This document shows positions 11,890 through 24,925 of a stretch of DNA of 64,000 nucleotides, piece by piece. Numbering within the stretch: position 1 is the stretch's first letter; the number at the start of each line of letters is the position of its first letter. This DNA comes from Sipunculus nudus (taxonomy: Eukaryota; Annelida; Sipuncula; Golfingiida; Sipunculidae), in contig CM049308.1 in the NCBI GenBank assembly GCA_026874595.1, positions 15,002,001 to 15,066,000 of the forward strand, written 5' to 3'. Under the pieces are notes generated by a model that saw only the letters and a program-made list of their open reading frames with translations, searched no databases and was not told the origin of the DNA. The translations under genes and the position numbers were made by a program.

Positions 11890-12130
11890 AGGGGTCTGGA
11901 CAGTCGAGGGGTAAAAGCTCGGCTCTATATCCGCTGGCAACCCGGGTTCGATCCCTGGCGTAGCAATGAAAGTGGGTTATATTGACCCGTCCAGGGCCGG
12001 TGGTTTTCTCTGGGTTCTCTCGTTCTTCCACTTCTAGACACTACCGAACGCCGCCATCTGAGCCATGGAGAGTGCCTTGCATTAGTAAATTAAAACTAGT
12101 TGTACAATCCATGTAAAATAAATAAAATTT
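11890..12130 (+). mobile_element. tRNA-headed SINE
   Basis: A pol III B box GGTTCGATCCC starts at 11944, within CCCGGGTTCGATCCCTGGCG, about 40 bp after an A-box-like AGTCGAGGGGTAAAAG. The body continues with GGTGGTTTTCTCTGGGTTCT and ends near AAAATAAATAAAATTTG. The head does not fold into a full cloverleaf because the acceptor arms do not pair, so this is a SINE and not a tRNA gene. The GGTTTTCTCTGGG body is of a kind common in molluscan SINEs (recalled, not searched). Confidence 0.7.
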
Positions 12131-12149
12131 GACAAAACCACAAAACTTA

Positions 12150-12345
12150 TAGTAGGACGTAGCCTGCAGGTTCAGGGGTTAAATTACACAGCACAAGGCT
12201 CCCGGTTCGAACCACGTCCTTGCATCAATGGCAAAATTATATAATCCCTGTAGAACCTCAGAGATTTGCTATGTCTTATCGACATGTTATGGCCTCTGTA
12301 AAGTCCATACATATAAAATTTATGTAAACATAAAATATGTAATAA
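12150..12345 (+). mobile_element. tRNA-headed SINE, second family
   Basis: The B box GGTTCGAACC lies at about 12202, after an A-box-like region near GCAGGTTCAGGGG. The body (CAATGGCAAAATTATATAAT, GAACCTCAGAG, ATGTCTTATCGACATGTTAT) recurs at 63258-63370, which proves that the body is a dispersed unit. Confidence 0.7.
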
Positions 12346-12509
12346 CATATCATTTCGTCGTATGACTGTATACCTTCTAACCCATTTACTTAACAGTCCC
12401 AGAAAATCCCGAAATCGTGGTAATCGTGCTGGATCTCCATGTTTAAAATTTTGCAACGATCATGACGATTTAAAAAAATGATTTCAGAGAGTAGTACATG
12501 TAATGCATA

Positions 12510-13040
12510 ATAGAGCGTGAGCGTCTTAGCAGATCGTGTTAATAGCGTGGGAAGGCGTAGAAGAATTAAATGGAGCGAATCTGGCTTATCGTAAAAGAGC
12601 TTCGTAAAATATCAATGTTTCCTCTGTGGAGTGCCGGGACAAACTGATGAAATGCAAAATCTACCTCCTTTGTATACTGATCTTGTCTCAATCGTGTTTA
12701 ATCGCCCTCCTATATATGAACAGAAAAGAACAAAAGGTGATAGAACGTAAGGGAACGTAAGCGAGTGTAAGAGATCGTAGTTCCAAATCATGATGATTGT
12801 AAAAGATCACTACGTATCTTCATAGACTGGTATGGGATCGGTTATCAAATCGTAGCAGATCTTGTCCAGGATCCTAACGAAATGTATTGTATCATATTTA
12901 AGCGTAAACCGTGCAAAAAAGAGTAAAAAATCGGAAACATTTCAGCAAAACGTTCCACACTCATGAAGTTCTAATACAATCGTGGCCTTATGTAAACGTA
13001 GCCGAAACAATCTAAATTGATCTAAAGCGAAACAGAGCTA
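12510..13040. repeat. Degenerate GATCGTA/AACGTAAG word region
   Basis: Short words such as GATCGTAG, AACGTAAG, GCGTAAAC and GATCGTG recur irregularly, and CpG is denser than in the flanks. I cannot define a period. It may be the remains of an old short-period tandem repeat. Confidence 0.35.
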
Positions 13041-13099
13041 ATGTTACCTCATATGCAGCAGAGCTCTGCGAACCAGCTTTAATCGTGCCCATAACTGTC

Positions 13100-13215
13100 T
13101 GACATCAAGGGTAGGACTAGGTCCAGTAGTGAACGTTTTGAGCTTCTGGTCTGTGGGGGCCTGATTCAAATCCCTCTACAGGCAAAAAAGGGTCTGAAGC
13201 CCGTAACCCCCTGAG
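13100..13215 (+). mobile_element. Possible tRNA-headed SINE head
   Basis: About 70 bp run from GTAGGACTAGG to TCCCTCTAC. They contain a B-box-like GATTCAAATCCC and ends that could pair as GTAG/CTAC. No body match was found elsewhere in the window. Confidence 0.4.
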
Positions 13216-13339
13216 ATAAACAGGTCTTAAAAAAGGGATAAAGTCAGCCAGGCTCATTCCACTTCAAATCCAAGAACCCTCTGAACTGTATTTGCATTAA
13301 GGAAACGTTCTTAATAATCACATGCCTTTGTATTTTTTT

Positions 13340-14918
13340 TCCAAAGAGATTTTACGAAATTCTGCAAAAAAATCCGATAAATGATAGCCTGACACAGCCA
13401 GACTATTTTTGTTTCTGTCTCTCAACAATTATCTGTGTTTTTTTTTAATTTTGTATCGGAATCGATCAAATGGCAATATTGTCTGAAATAAATTGGGAAT
13501 GGATGAACGGTTCTGAATAATTGGTATTCCCTTGTGGTATGGAAACCGAACGCCCAGAGAGCTTCATGATAACGTATTATTCCTATGATATTGTCACATG
13601 TATGGGAAACTGGGTAATCATTTTTTTATAATATTATATCCACGCCATCACGCAACAGACGCTGTTAACTCGCCGACGATGTTACTACTCAAATTTCACA
13701 CAAATATCTGATATCCTGTATCGTCCAAAAGCTTCTTTGATCAGCATGAAAGCCCAAATGTTCATACTGTTTTTTAATCTGTTTCAGGGCACGTAACAGG
13801 AGTGAATGAGTCCAATATTAGCTGGATGTTATGTACAGCACTGCTATATACAAAGTTGTGTTTGACTGACAAAATTAATATAAAAACTTCAACGAGATAA
13901 ATGCCCGGAAATAGTATCCGGGAATTTATACGACCCCGGCTGAAAGGAGCATTTATTGTCCTGTCAACGGAAAACGTCCGCCAAGATTCCTACATCAATC
14001 AAAACGTGTATGGCCTTGCTCTATGTGTATGTTATAATATTTCAATGTCAAGTGTGTTTGTTTTGCTTCATGCTCATTTTGAGACCTGATCCCCAGGATA
14101 TTAAGAATAATTATTTTTACAATCTATCATTACGTTACCACAGACTAAGGAAAATTCCCCTTTAGATATCTTTTAAAATTCTTGTCATCAGCGCTTCATA
14201 TATGCCTCTTAATACCGTCCTCACACTGCCTAGAAATAAATATATATTTCATGTGGTTAAATGTAGGAGAATTTTTACACTTTATTTATTTAAGATTCAA
14301 ACTACATTGGTTCAATTAAGTTTTAAAATATACATTGAATTTAGCCCCAATAACATATACCTATTTGGAATCCTAAATGTATCCTCCATTTGATAAATAT
14401 ATATAAACTAAATATAGATCAATTGATGTTTGTCTGGAGATTTCAAAATGTTAAGGAAAATTTTTATTTTTACAAAAAAAAAAACGCTTTTATATCCCAC
14501 ATCTGGCAAAAAATATGCATTCAACAGTATCCTTATCTTATAAATATCTCCATACGTTTATATAATCATATATATTCTTCATCTTAAGTTTTAATTCTTA
14601 AATGCGCAAATTTCGAAAGCCTTATTCCAGATCTTTTGTGAGAAATTTCTCTCTTAATTTATTGTAATTTACTGAAATACTGGTTTATGAAAATGACCAA
14701 AAGCTGTTTATAGAGGGTACTTTAAGTCTTAGTTGGCCTAGTTAAATGTGAATGGAAATGAAGGTTTATAACATGAATCTATATTATAATTTTATGATTC
14801 AGTGCCCTCCTTCTTGAATTACTCCTCAGCTCTAAACTATTTATTATGTAAAATATGATTTCAATGCCATCGGTCAAGTCTGTAGGTGTCAAAAGCTGAA
14901 CGGGGCGGAGCTTACAAT
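13340..14918. other. AT-rich non-coding stretch, no gene seen
   Basis: Several frames of 60-70 codons exist, as expected by chance in AT-rich DNA. None has a recognisable domain. I see no repeat family. Confidence 0.5.
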
Positions 14919-14919
14919 C

Positions 14920-15110
14920 CTTGCACTAATTAAGGGTCAATAAACATGTCCAGTAGCAATTAGGTCACTTGGCTCTTCTGTCTTGCACTAATTAAGGGTC
15001 AATAGAGCAGTGTTCAATTAAACACTAAAGACATGCTACTGAAGACCACATTCTTATATGTCAATCAAGTATCACTTCATTTGCTCGCCAATCAAAATTG
15101 AAGAATGTGG
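14920..15110. repeat. 23-bp direct repeat and nearby inverted repeat
   Basis: A 23-bp block beginning CTTGCACTAATTAAGGGTCA is repeated exactly at 14920-14942 and 14982-15004. Just downstream, ACCACATTCTT (near 15046) and AAGAATGTGGT (near 15100) form an 11-bp inverted pair, which could be the ends of a very small inserted unit. Confidence 0.6.
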
Positions 15111-17137
15111 TGTTTTTTGGACACATGTACTTTTGTAGGACTCCACGTTTCGGTTGACAAATTAAGTAAAACGCTACAATTCTTAATGATGAACTATATT
15201 GTTAAAAACACATTTTTGTAACAAGGGTATAAAAAAATGACTTTCTAGCTCACATATTTTCTAAACAAATAGTATTTTTTATGATTAATAAACATTAGTT
15301 TAATTTTTTAAACGCGGGTATCCTAAACATGAAAATTCCATATGTATTCGTTATAAGACATATATCTCGGAATATTTGCTTCGTATTGACAGAGTAGAAT
15401 TTCAGATTATCAGAGGGTAAAATATTGACAGTCAGTCAGTAACTTTTTATGTGATTTCTGGCTTACTCAACGTACTTTTGGTAAGTCTTATAAGAACAAT
15501 TCTTATAACTCAAAACAAAAAATAAAGTGTCTGTTTTTTTGGCAACACCCGTGTAATTTTAACCCCCCTCATCCAAATTTTTTATTTTGATTTCGTCTTT
15601 CAGGAAGATAAAATAATACAATTTTTAATAGATTTCCTTTGTTATGCAGTGTTCTTACCTGTTTGGCAAAAACTTCTGTTATTTTTATGCTTTTCCCTGA
15701 TCATATGACATTTTTATCGAAACACACAAAAAATGGTAAAAAAAATAAAATATCGCCCGCCCGCACTGGTTTCTGAAAAAAATTGCCCGAGCATCATACA
15801 TTTTTTTGGCCTAATGCCAAAGTAGGGATGTATGGTGATTTTTTTTCTATAGGCTGGTAGTATACATGGTACAATACCGAAAAACAAAAACTAATCTCAC
15901 GGTATTGGCTGCCTTTGCGAAGAAATTGAAAGGTCACTCTTTGAAAAACGCCCTTTGCGAAACGTCTGATTAGCCAGCTTGTTTATTTTTTGCGGATCCC
16001 TTGCATGTTATACGTGGGTATAAACAAATTGAACAGCCTGTGTATTGTGAGATCTGCGTGTTATTGCCTGTTATCATTAAAGGTTCAAGGGACTATCTTT
16101 AGCAGAAGACGTTAGGTATCGGAATAGGCCCCTTTAAGAAACTAAAGCGAAACTTCAAGCATGTTCTATTGGCATGCTCGACTTGATTTTTCTGTAATAA
16201 TTTAAGCTCTAAATACCTATTGAAATAAAAAAAATATTTTTTATAGTTTTTTTCCAAGATTGATGAGAAAATATGTCAACCACTGTAACGTCTCACATGT
16301 CGCTTTGAGGCAAGATCAAACGAGACAGAGTATGTTGAGGGGGCTGTTTAAAAAAATCTCTTTTAAAATTTTATTAAAATTTTTTTTTTCCAAATGAATC
16401 TTTCAGTCAGTCTCCTGTGAATGTAAAAAACCTTCAATACTCATCAAGTGGACACTCGAACGCCTCAATCAGATAAAAACTTGAATCTCACACTTTCGCA
16501 GAAAGAAATCCTGTACTTTTTGGTCAGCCATTTTTGTCGGTTGGTTTGAATTTTATTCTGCTAGTTTAATTCATGTACATAAAATATTTTCAGACAAAGT
16601 CGTGGCCTGTATGGAGCCAGGGTTTTTAATTCCTTCTGTTTTACTTGGAGGAATGTCAATAAAAATCTCTAGAAATCTACATTTGTTTAAGGTTATGGTG
16701 TTGCTTCGCATTTTTTTTTTTTTTGCTGATAAATTTGCACATGCAGAATTTCAACAATATATTCCTTATCTCGAGTTTTAGTATGTATACACAAAATTAA
16801 AGCTGTACATCGAATGATATCATATTTCAAAATTGGGAGAGAACATCAAATGTTTACACAGTGACGTCAAGGAAAGCAAGAAATACTGTATTATAAAAAA
16901 TATTTAAAAAAAAGTTTTCTCATATATTAATTTTATTTAATTACTTAAATATTATACGAAGTATGGTTTTGCTTTCATTCTGGGTAATGAGCTTAATGCC
17001 TCATTCCTGCATTACAGCTAACATTTTGCAACTTACCTATCAATTTATTCAAATATCCCTAAAGTTTCAATGGGCAGTCCAATCTGGAACTTAGTAAACC
17101 GGGATGCTTCAGTTGCCTTCATTATGCTTCAATTTCA
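15111..17137. other. AT-rich non-coding stretch, no gene seen
   Basis: Homopolymer-rich DNA with several poly-T runs, the longest near 16710-16724. No exon or repeat family is recognised. Confidence 0.5.
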
Positions 17138-17175
17138 GCCCCCTCCCCTTCCGCAATCCTGGCTATGCCCCTGAA
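17138..17175 (-). repeat. Fragment of a dispersed 'GGGGCATAGCCAGGATT' repeat
   Basis: Read on the minus strand this is CAGGGGCATAGCCAGGATTG followed by a G-rich tract. I recall this word as a common dispersed repeat in animal genomes; the short length keeps confidence low. Confidence 0.35.
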
Positions 17176-20039
17176 AAAAAATTGCCATGTCTCAAACATC
17201 CACCCAGATATCAAGCACATCTCGTTAACACATCCAATTAAGTTACGGAGATTCATACACATATGCATATATGTATACATGCCGCTATCTTGGAATATGC
17301 AATGATGACACCAGAAGTGATTTAATCTTCTTACTACCAAGTCTGTGACCTCCATGCTTTTAAAGACCTTGATTCAGTGAGCCGTTCTGCCATCTATTTC
17401 ATGAAAAGGTCATCGATCCAATCAAATAACTCGCTTAAACATTTTTCTCCCGGCTATCTAAGCAGGTCTGGTGCTAGTTCTAGACCAAATGTTCACCATT
17501 ACCGGAATGGTATCGATAATTTGACAAATAAATAAAAAAAAGTCCTATTTCTGATGCACTAAGTGTTCTTGTTTAGACGGTGTGAGAACAGTTAATCTTT
17601 TACGATTTCTTCGTTAGATTTGATAATCGGTTTTAATTTCATGCCGGACCACCAGCATGTTGGCTAGTTCATTATTCATAAAACAGACGGCCCGCTGAGT
17701 CAAGGTCTGTGAGAGCATGGCTGCTACAGATTTGTCAGTATAAAGGTGAGTGATTGACCTCCTCTATATTGCCATACAACATGCGGCTGTGATATGCCTC
17801 TGAACATTACAAATGTTAGAGAAAAAACAGCACACAGGTAAGTCACACAACTGTTTCTCACATCCTTATTAGCGGAAAACAAAGTAAATAAAAATATATT
17901 TTATATTTTATATATAATTTTCCTTGAAAAGTGATATTTGTTGATGCTAAAACGTTTTAGCATCTATATGTTATCTAATTACATAGCGGAACTGAAATTT
18001 TCATTTGATTGCCCTACACTGTTATACTTTTTTCATAAATGCTTCACATTGAAAACACCAATGTATATGTTTGTCTGATCCGGGCTGTATTGGCGGTTTG
18101 TGTCATGGTAATAAACAAACAGTGGATATGATTTAGCCGGGAAAATCACGTTAAAGCCGAATTTGGAATAGAAAATCGAATTCCCACTATGTTAGATCCA
18201 CCCGGAAATACACGATCATGGAGTTCTGAGTATTATTTATTCATTACCCGGGCCCAGTATAAAGGATTACCATGCCCCCTGCTGGATTCTAATCAAAAAT
18301 GTATTAGAACGCCGTCTTTGACTTAAAAAACTGGCGTACTGTGCATGTATCTTGGCCAGTCTCCATAACTTCCCTGTTTGGAGTTATAAATGCAATGCTG
18401 ATGCTATAATAACGTTTCTTTATAACATTTTGTTAGAAATGCCATATTCAAAGCTGAAAGAAAAATCAAGAAAAGAGACGTTATTGATTTGTAAAAAGTG
18501 AAAATGACCCTCGGTATCATTTTCCATTACATGTGAGGGCTAGTTGGTGTGACTAGATAACGCGCGAGGGAGAATCATTCGGATAGGTAGGGGCATTTTT
18601 CTGGGCCTTCTTCTGTGCAACTGTTATGGACACATAGTAACCGAATATAACCTTTTTTATCTTTACAATACTATAACATATATAATACTGTTTTTATTTG
18701 TTTATATAAAAAACTTGTATACGAAGGATTCCTGGAAATGCAATTCGACAAATATATATCCTTATATATTGAATATCACTGAATATCATCATATTGTCCT
18801 ATATTGCAGCATTTTGATATTTAAACGGCATGTCGGTTATGTGGAGTTGACTTTTTATTTAGGTATCCAGAATGTATGTTTTCCGAAACTAGACGTTATA
18901 TATTTTACTTTCATCTGTCATTCTTATACAGTCAGAAATCCACGGATTCTTTGACCCTGAAATCGAGCGTCCAAACGATATCTCCAGCAATACAGACGCT
19001 CATCTTCGCCTTTCCTATAAGCATTGTATATGTGTTTCATGTTTTATGTAATATTATGTATCTATTTATTTTCAACGTTTCGCCAAGAGTAAGCATTTAA
19101 TTTAAAACATAAAATCAACAATACTGGGTCCTTAGCACATTTATTTTTGTATAAACAATTAAAACGTCATGCTAATTCTCTCCGACATCTTTATATTGTT
19201 AATTGTCCAGCTTTTAAAAGCCTCAAACCAACAATGCACCAGCAAGTAATATGTTTTCGTGCTGATGAATATTGTAAAGGCAACTAGACACTCTCCAAAA
19301 CCCGGAGTCGATGAATTAATATAACTTGTATAAAGATGTAAACTGATATGATAGGAATTTCAGCATGGTTTGAGACTCATTATTCGATGGAAATAATACC
19401 TATAGCTTATCACGTTGCCGATTCGGGGGCTGAATTTGATGACGTCATTAGGTTAATCACCCTAATGATGCCTACCGGGTACTTCACAAACAGATCACAT
19501 TTTGTAGGTACATCCGGTGTCTTTGTTCGGCGGAGTCTCGCCGGGCCCCTCAGGCCTTTATCATTGTGTCCACATCCACAAACTGAAATAAGTAAATGAA
19601 TCAGCAATCGTGATCTCTGAGGATAAAGCCAAGCCAACAATAGGGAAGACGTAATTACTGGGTAAAATAAAGTTCTGATTATCATCCATAAGGATGCGAC
19701 CAAAGTGCACCAAGACCTAGAGCCTAGACCCAGACTAATGGGAAATGGTAAAAAGCGTGCATTGGGACATCTTTAGAATGTATCCCAGAGAAAACTTATT
19801 TTCGACAACATTAATTGTATAGCCGTACATAATTGTACTGAACGTAAATTGAAAACTCATTATTTACTCAAAAGCTCTGATAACATCCAATCAGAGAGTG
19901 GTTAATTATACATATTTTGTCTCGTTTTATGGCGATGATTAATATAAGTGTCAACTTATATAACGCAATCGCATATTTCGGATCAATAAAAAATTAATTT
20001 TTAGAAACAACCCCTCTGGAGTAGAGCTGTAACGATACA
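17176..20039. other. AT-rich non-coding stretch, no gene seen
   Basis: There is an isolated CRE octamer TGACGTCA at 19440-19447 and scattered TATAAA words (for example near 17741 and 18259), but no frame or neighbouring signal makes any of them a convincing promoter. A 97-codon minus-strand frame at 19410-19703 has no domain that I know. Confidence 0.5.
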
Positions 20040-22090
20040 GTACATGTATCTCACTATACAACACGTCTCACGAAACATCCCTTGCGATACGAGTCACGTT
20101 ATCTCACCATACAATACGTCTCACGATTCTCCCCTCACGATACGAGTCATGTTATCTCACAATACAATTCGTCACGTTATCTCACAATACAATACGTCTC
20201 GAGATACACCTCCACGATCCGAGTCACGTTATTTCACCATACAATACGTCTCACGAAATATCCCTCGCGATAAGTGTCACGTTATCTCACAATACAATAC
20301 GTCTCCCGAAACGAGTCACGTTATCTCACCATACAATACGTCTCACAATACTACCATTACGATCCGAGTCACATTATCTCTCCATTCTTACGAAATACTA
20401 CATGTTAACCTACAATACAATACCTCTCACGATACAAGTCACGTAATCTCACCATACAATACGTCCCATGATACGAGTCACGTTATCTCACCATACAATA
20501 CGTCTCAGGAAACTTCCCTCACGATAAGAGTCACGTTATCTCACAATATAATACGTGTCACGATGCTCCCCTCGCGATAAGAGTCACGTTATGTCACAAT
20601 ACTATACTTCTCCCGATACGAGTCACGTTATCTTGCCATACAATAGTTCACGATACTTCCCTGACGATACGTGTTACGTCATCCCCCTTCAATACGTCTC
20701 AAGAAACATCCCTCACGATACGAGTCTTGTAACCTCACAATACAAATACGTCTCACGATCCTCCCATTACGATCCGATTCACGTTATCTCTCCATACAAT
20801 ACGTCTCACGTAATATTTCTCACGATACGAGTCACGTCATTTCACCATACAATACGTATCGTGTTACCTCCCTTACGATATGAATCATGTTATCTCACCA
20901 TAGAATACGTCTCACGATTCTCCCCTCACGATACGAGTCATGTTAACTCACAATACAATTCGTCTCACGATTCTTCCCTAACGATACGAGTCACGTCATC
21001 TCAACAAACAATACGTCTCACGAAATATCCTTGGCGATAAGCGTCACGTTATCTCTCAATATAATACGTCTCACGATACGAGTCACGTTATGTCACCATA
21101 CAATACGTCTCACGATAATCCCCTCACGATCCGAGTCACGTTATCTCACAATACAATACGTCTCACGATACTCCCCTCACGATACGAGTCATGTTATCTT
21201 ACAATACAATACGTCTCACGATACTCCCCTTACGATACGAGTCACGCCATCTCACAATAATGCTTCCATTACGATCCGAGTCACATTATCTCTCCATACA
21301 ATACGTCTTACGAAATATCCCAATCGATAAGTGTCATGTTAACTTACAATACAATGCCTCTCACGATACAAGTCACGTCATCTCACCATACAATACGTCT
21401 CATGATATGAGTCACGTTATCTCACCAATCAATACGTCTCACGAAACTTCCCTCACGATAAGAGTCACGTTATCTCATAATATATATAACGTGTCACGAT
21501 GCTCCCCGCGCGATAAGAGTCACGTTATGTCACAATACAATACTTCTCCTGATACGAGTCACGTTATCTCACCATACAATACGTCTAATGAAACTTCCCT
21601 CACGATAAGAGTCACGGTATCTCACAATATAATACGTGTCACGATGCTCCCCTCGCGATAAGAGTCACGTTATGTCACAATACAATACTTCTCCCGATAC
21701 GAGTCACGTTATCTCACCATACAATACGTACACGATACTTCCCTGACGATACATGTTACGTCATCCCCCTTGAATACGTCTCACGAAACATCCCTCACGA
21801 TACGAGTCTTGTTATCTCACAATAAGTATACGTCTCACGATGCTCCCCTTACGATCCGATTCACGTTACCTCTCCATACAATACGTCTCACGAAATATCT
21901 CTCACGGTACGAGTCACGTCATCTCACCATACAATACGTATCGTGTTACCTCCCTTACGATACGAATCACAACATTTCACAATACAATACGTATCACGAT
22001 ACTTTCCTAACGATACGAGTCACTTCATCTCAACACACAAAACATATCACGATAGTACCCTCAAGATACGATTCACGATACGATAAATAA
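20040..22090. repeat. 53-bp satellite/minisatellite array, ~38 copies
   Basis: The consensus unit reads approximately ATCTCACCATACAATACG, then TCTCACGATACTCCC, then CTCACGATACGAGTCACGTT. Each unit contains three or four diverged TCACxATAC words, so it may have grown from a shorter word of 13-14 bp. Units differ by 5-20% and by small indels. The array has a second level: a run of distinctive variants near 20520-20890 recurs near 21600-21970, offset 1,082 bp. The unit is rich in CpG. Frames of 100-178 codons run through it only because stops are rare in the unit; indels break them. Confidence 0.95.
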
Positions 22091-24104
22091 AAGATATATT
22101 ATAATTTAGATTCATTTCTTCCTTTCTTCTTTAAAAAAAATATTTTTCATAGAATACTCTCTTATAGGATTTATTTTTTCAAGCTGAAAAAATACGAATA
22201 TTGTCTCATATGTCTTGCGTTGCTCTTAGAACTATCAATTATTCCAATTATGTCATCAAATCGAAACAGGGGCAAATAACAACCGATACCGATACGATAT
22301 TTGGCTTTGTGTTACGATGTATCTTTGCACCGGTGATTTCGTCACTGTCTTACCAAAGGTTGAAGTCTCCTTTTTATTAGTGCAGTTATTTATTTTAATA
22401 TAAATATTTAATATAAGCAGTCTATGATTCCCATAATAATGAATTTTAAGTATCATAAAAAACCTTTCTTTCCTTGTCAATGAGTTATGCTTCCCTGCCA
22501 GAAATAATAATTTCTCCCCACAAGAAAAGGAAGTGTTAATGGTATCTAGGGGATTTTTCTCAATCTCTTGCATATGAGGAAGTTTGAAATTGCAATAATT
22601 TTTTTTTCTGTGATTAGTTTGACGACACAGCAGGAAAAAGCGGCAAAACCAATCAGAGAAAGCAAAATAAATAAGGCATGGTGTCTTGGCTCTCCCCCCT
22701 GTAACCGCCTTCCTTATCGCACCAGTCACTGTCTATTTCACACGGGCTGCAGTTTTGCATACATTTGCCGAGAAATTGCGACATTCGATTGAGCGGACAC
22801 GTCTTCATCTGCTCCTAAAGTGTCCAATATCCTTTTTTGAAATAGCACAGGGGTTTAGTAGATGGTTCTTCATTTGCTGGCAGCAAACATACTGCTGTTC
22901 CTCTCTGAACTGTCATCTTTTCTTATTATCATTTTTGACAAAACAACAGATTAAAGCCTACCTTCCTCAACTAAATCCTCTCTATACTTTTCTGCCGGTC
23001 TCCCGCGCGTCAAGGTAAACATTACGCTCTGTTTTTATACATACGGCACGGAAATTGTGTAATTCCCAAAAATGAATACAGTACGGTGTCTGTAAACACG
23101 TCTGGGAATTTTATTCGAGCAGTCCTTTTGAGTTTGCTCTTATCGTAGCCCTATCCTTATCCACTGATCATTTTTTTCACATTATTATCAGTATAATAAC
23201 CTTTGTGGTGGTTTTAGAAAAGGAGGACACATGTAAACACATATTTCACCATAAACGGAGGGTATGTTGTCATCAACGCTCATGTTTGGTTGTCATTTAG
23301 AATAATCAGCTTTGTGTGTTTAAGATAAAAGGGGTTTCATGTATCAGGGACTTAATAATAATGACTTGCTGTGGTATTAATAGGAGAAAGAGCGTATGTG
23401 GGAAATGTCGTTGGCTGCCATCAGCGCTCTCAAAAAAAGGGAAAGGTCGCAGCTAAGTAGATAAGTCTTTGTTCCACGGAACCAACGGTCCTCGTTTGAA
23501 ATCTGTCACAGCCTAAAGCTGTATTTCAGTTTTTTTCCGGACACAGATATGGTTATAATACAACTATTGTAATATAGAAGGATTATTTTTGCTTATACGG
23601 ACACGGATACAGTTAGAACAAACATATTGCAAATACGAAGGAGTGTCTTTTCTTGTACGGTATAGTGGCAATACACAAAACCAATCCGTATCCCAGTCCG
23701 TATGCGTACCCGTACCCGTGCCCAGACCATACAACTTAAAAAGCAAAGTGTGAAATATTAGTAGTACATCTGGGTTTCCCAGAATTTTGCAAATAAAAAA
23801 AAAACTGACATCCTGAAAGCTTAATAATGGCATCATTTATATCATAATTTTACCTCTGTCCGCATTCGTTATCATTATAGTGGACTATTCCGATATCTGA
23901 AATATGGTCCCTCGAAGCATTTATAAAAATAAGCAAGCAAAACGCCGATCCCACACAGACAAATCTTACCTGAAAATTCAGTATTTGTATACACTTCATT
24001 TCACTGTAGCGTTGTTGTCGATAATGCTGAATGAGTAGTATGAATATAGATTACATGAAATAAAGTGAAATAACACAGGCATTTCAGTGTAGCATTATTA
24101 CACT
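22091..24104. other. Non-coding stretch with one unexplained open frame
   Basis: The longest frame outside obvious repeats lies here on the minus strand (22256-22729, 157 codons). It has no recognisable domain and scattered Lys/Asn-rich composition, so I do not call it a gene. Near 23670-23725 there is a small palindromic run of CCGTATCCCAGTCCG-like words. No internal region of the LTR-B element is visible downstream of its primer-binding-like site at 24105-24128. Confidence 0.4.
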
Positions 24105-24128
24105 GTTCGAACTACGCTCCTCACGCCA
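24105..24128 (-). other. Primer-binding-site-like motif after LTR-B
   Basis: On the minus strand, immediately after the LTR end CTGTAACCG, the sequence reads TGGCGTGAGGAGCGT, AG, then TTCGAAC. TGG plus 14 bases plus TTCGAAC is the spacing expected of the complement of a tRNA 3' end (CCA, acceptor, T stem, TTCGA loop). The first six bases, TGGCGT, fit a serine tRNA, but the middle does not match closely. The assignment to a specific tRNA is open. Confidence 0.45.
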
Positions 24129-24245
24129 CGGTTACAGCCCCGGAGGGAAGGTCGTCCAGGTTCTTTTAAACAGTAAACCGAACCGTCTGGTACTCACACA
24201 TACACTCCAAAAGATAAAAAAGACATGGGTTAACAAAACAATATA

Positions 24246-24246
<1 letters not shown>

Positions 24247-24300
<54 letters not shown>

Positions 24301-24302
24301 AT
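24247..24302. repeat. (TA)n microsatellite within LTR-B
   Basis: About 25 TA units inside the minus-strand LTR-B. The plus-strand copy lacks this tract at the matching place, so it arose after the two copies diverged. Confidence 0.95.
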
Positions 24303-24917
24303 ACATTTACATTCACTAAGTCCTGTACACTCCTCTACGTTCATAGCATAAGTTTATTTGTGTACACTCATCCCGATCACACGACCGACGCGCACACATG
24401 ACATTGCAATGTCAGCTTCTAGCTTAGTCCGCCCTGACAGTGTACATACAAAGAGAGTCGCCGGCGCCTTACGCCACCAATCAACACAGTTTCTCACTGA
24501 AGTGCGCTTGTCCCTTAAGGCAAAGTACAGAAAGCACTGACAGATAGGCTCACTGCCTTCTCTGTAGACCTACGGAAGAAATGTCTTTCAAAGCAGATGT
24601 CTCCTGAATTCATCAAGCTATAAGTACCTGCATATGCCCCGCACGACAATATTCATTACCACTCCAGTTTCGCTTGTAACGTCCTGGCTTTTTTTTGGAC
24701 GCACTCACAGCAGACATCATATCCACTCTGAAGTCCGTAACAGAGGTACCTACGTTGCGTCCTCAGACGCTGATGTTCTATACGCTTAGAAATATCGTCT
24801 CTCAGATGATCAGACACTGACAAACACGGACTCGCCTCTGGATCGCAGACAACCTTGAGACTACACCTCGCTGGAACGCTGACCTAGGCGTTTGTAAAGA
24901 GTTCCTCTTATGCGTGG

Positions 24918-24925
24918 CTTATATA
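24918..24925 (-). promoter_or_regulatory. TATA box of LTR-B (minus copy)
   Basis: TATATAAG on the minus strand, 393 bp from the LTR 5' end. The nearby CRE-like octamer has decayed to TGACTTCA. Position and sequence are conserved with the plus copy. Confidence 0.6.

Noticed and set aside
11895-11970. Functional tRNA gene
   Set aside because: A and B boxes are present but the acceptor arms do not pair and a SINE body follows.
20044-21661. Frames of 99-178 codons across the 53-bp array
   Set aside because: They exist because the repeat unit lacks stops in several phases. Indels shift the frame and no start, splice site or domain is present.
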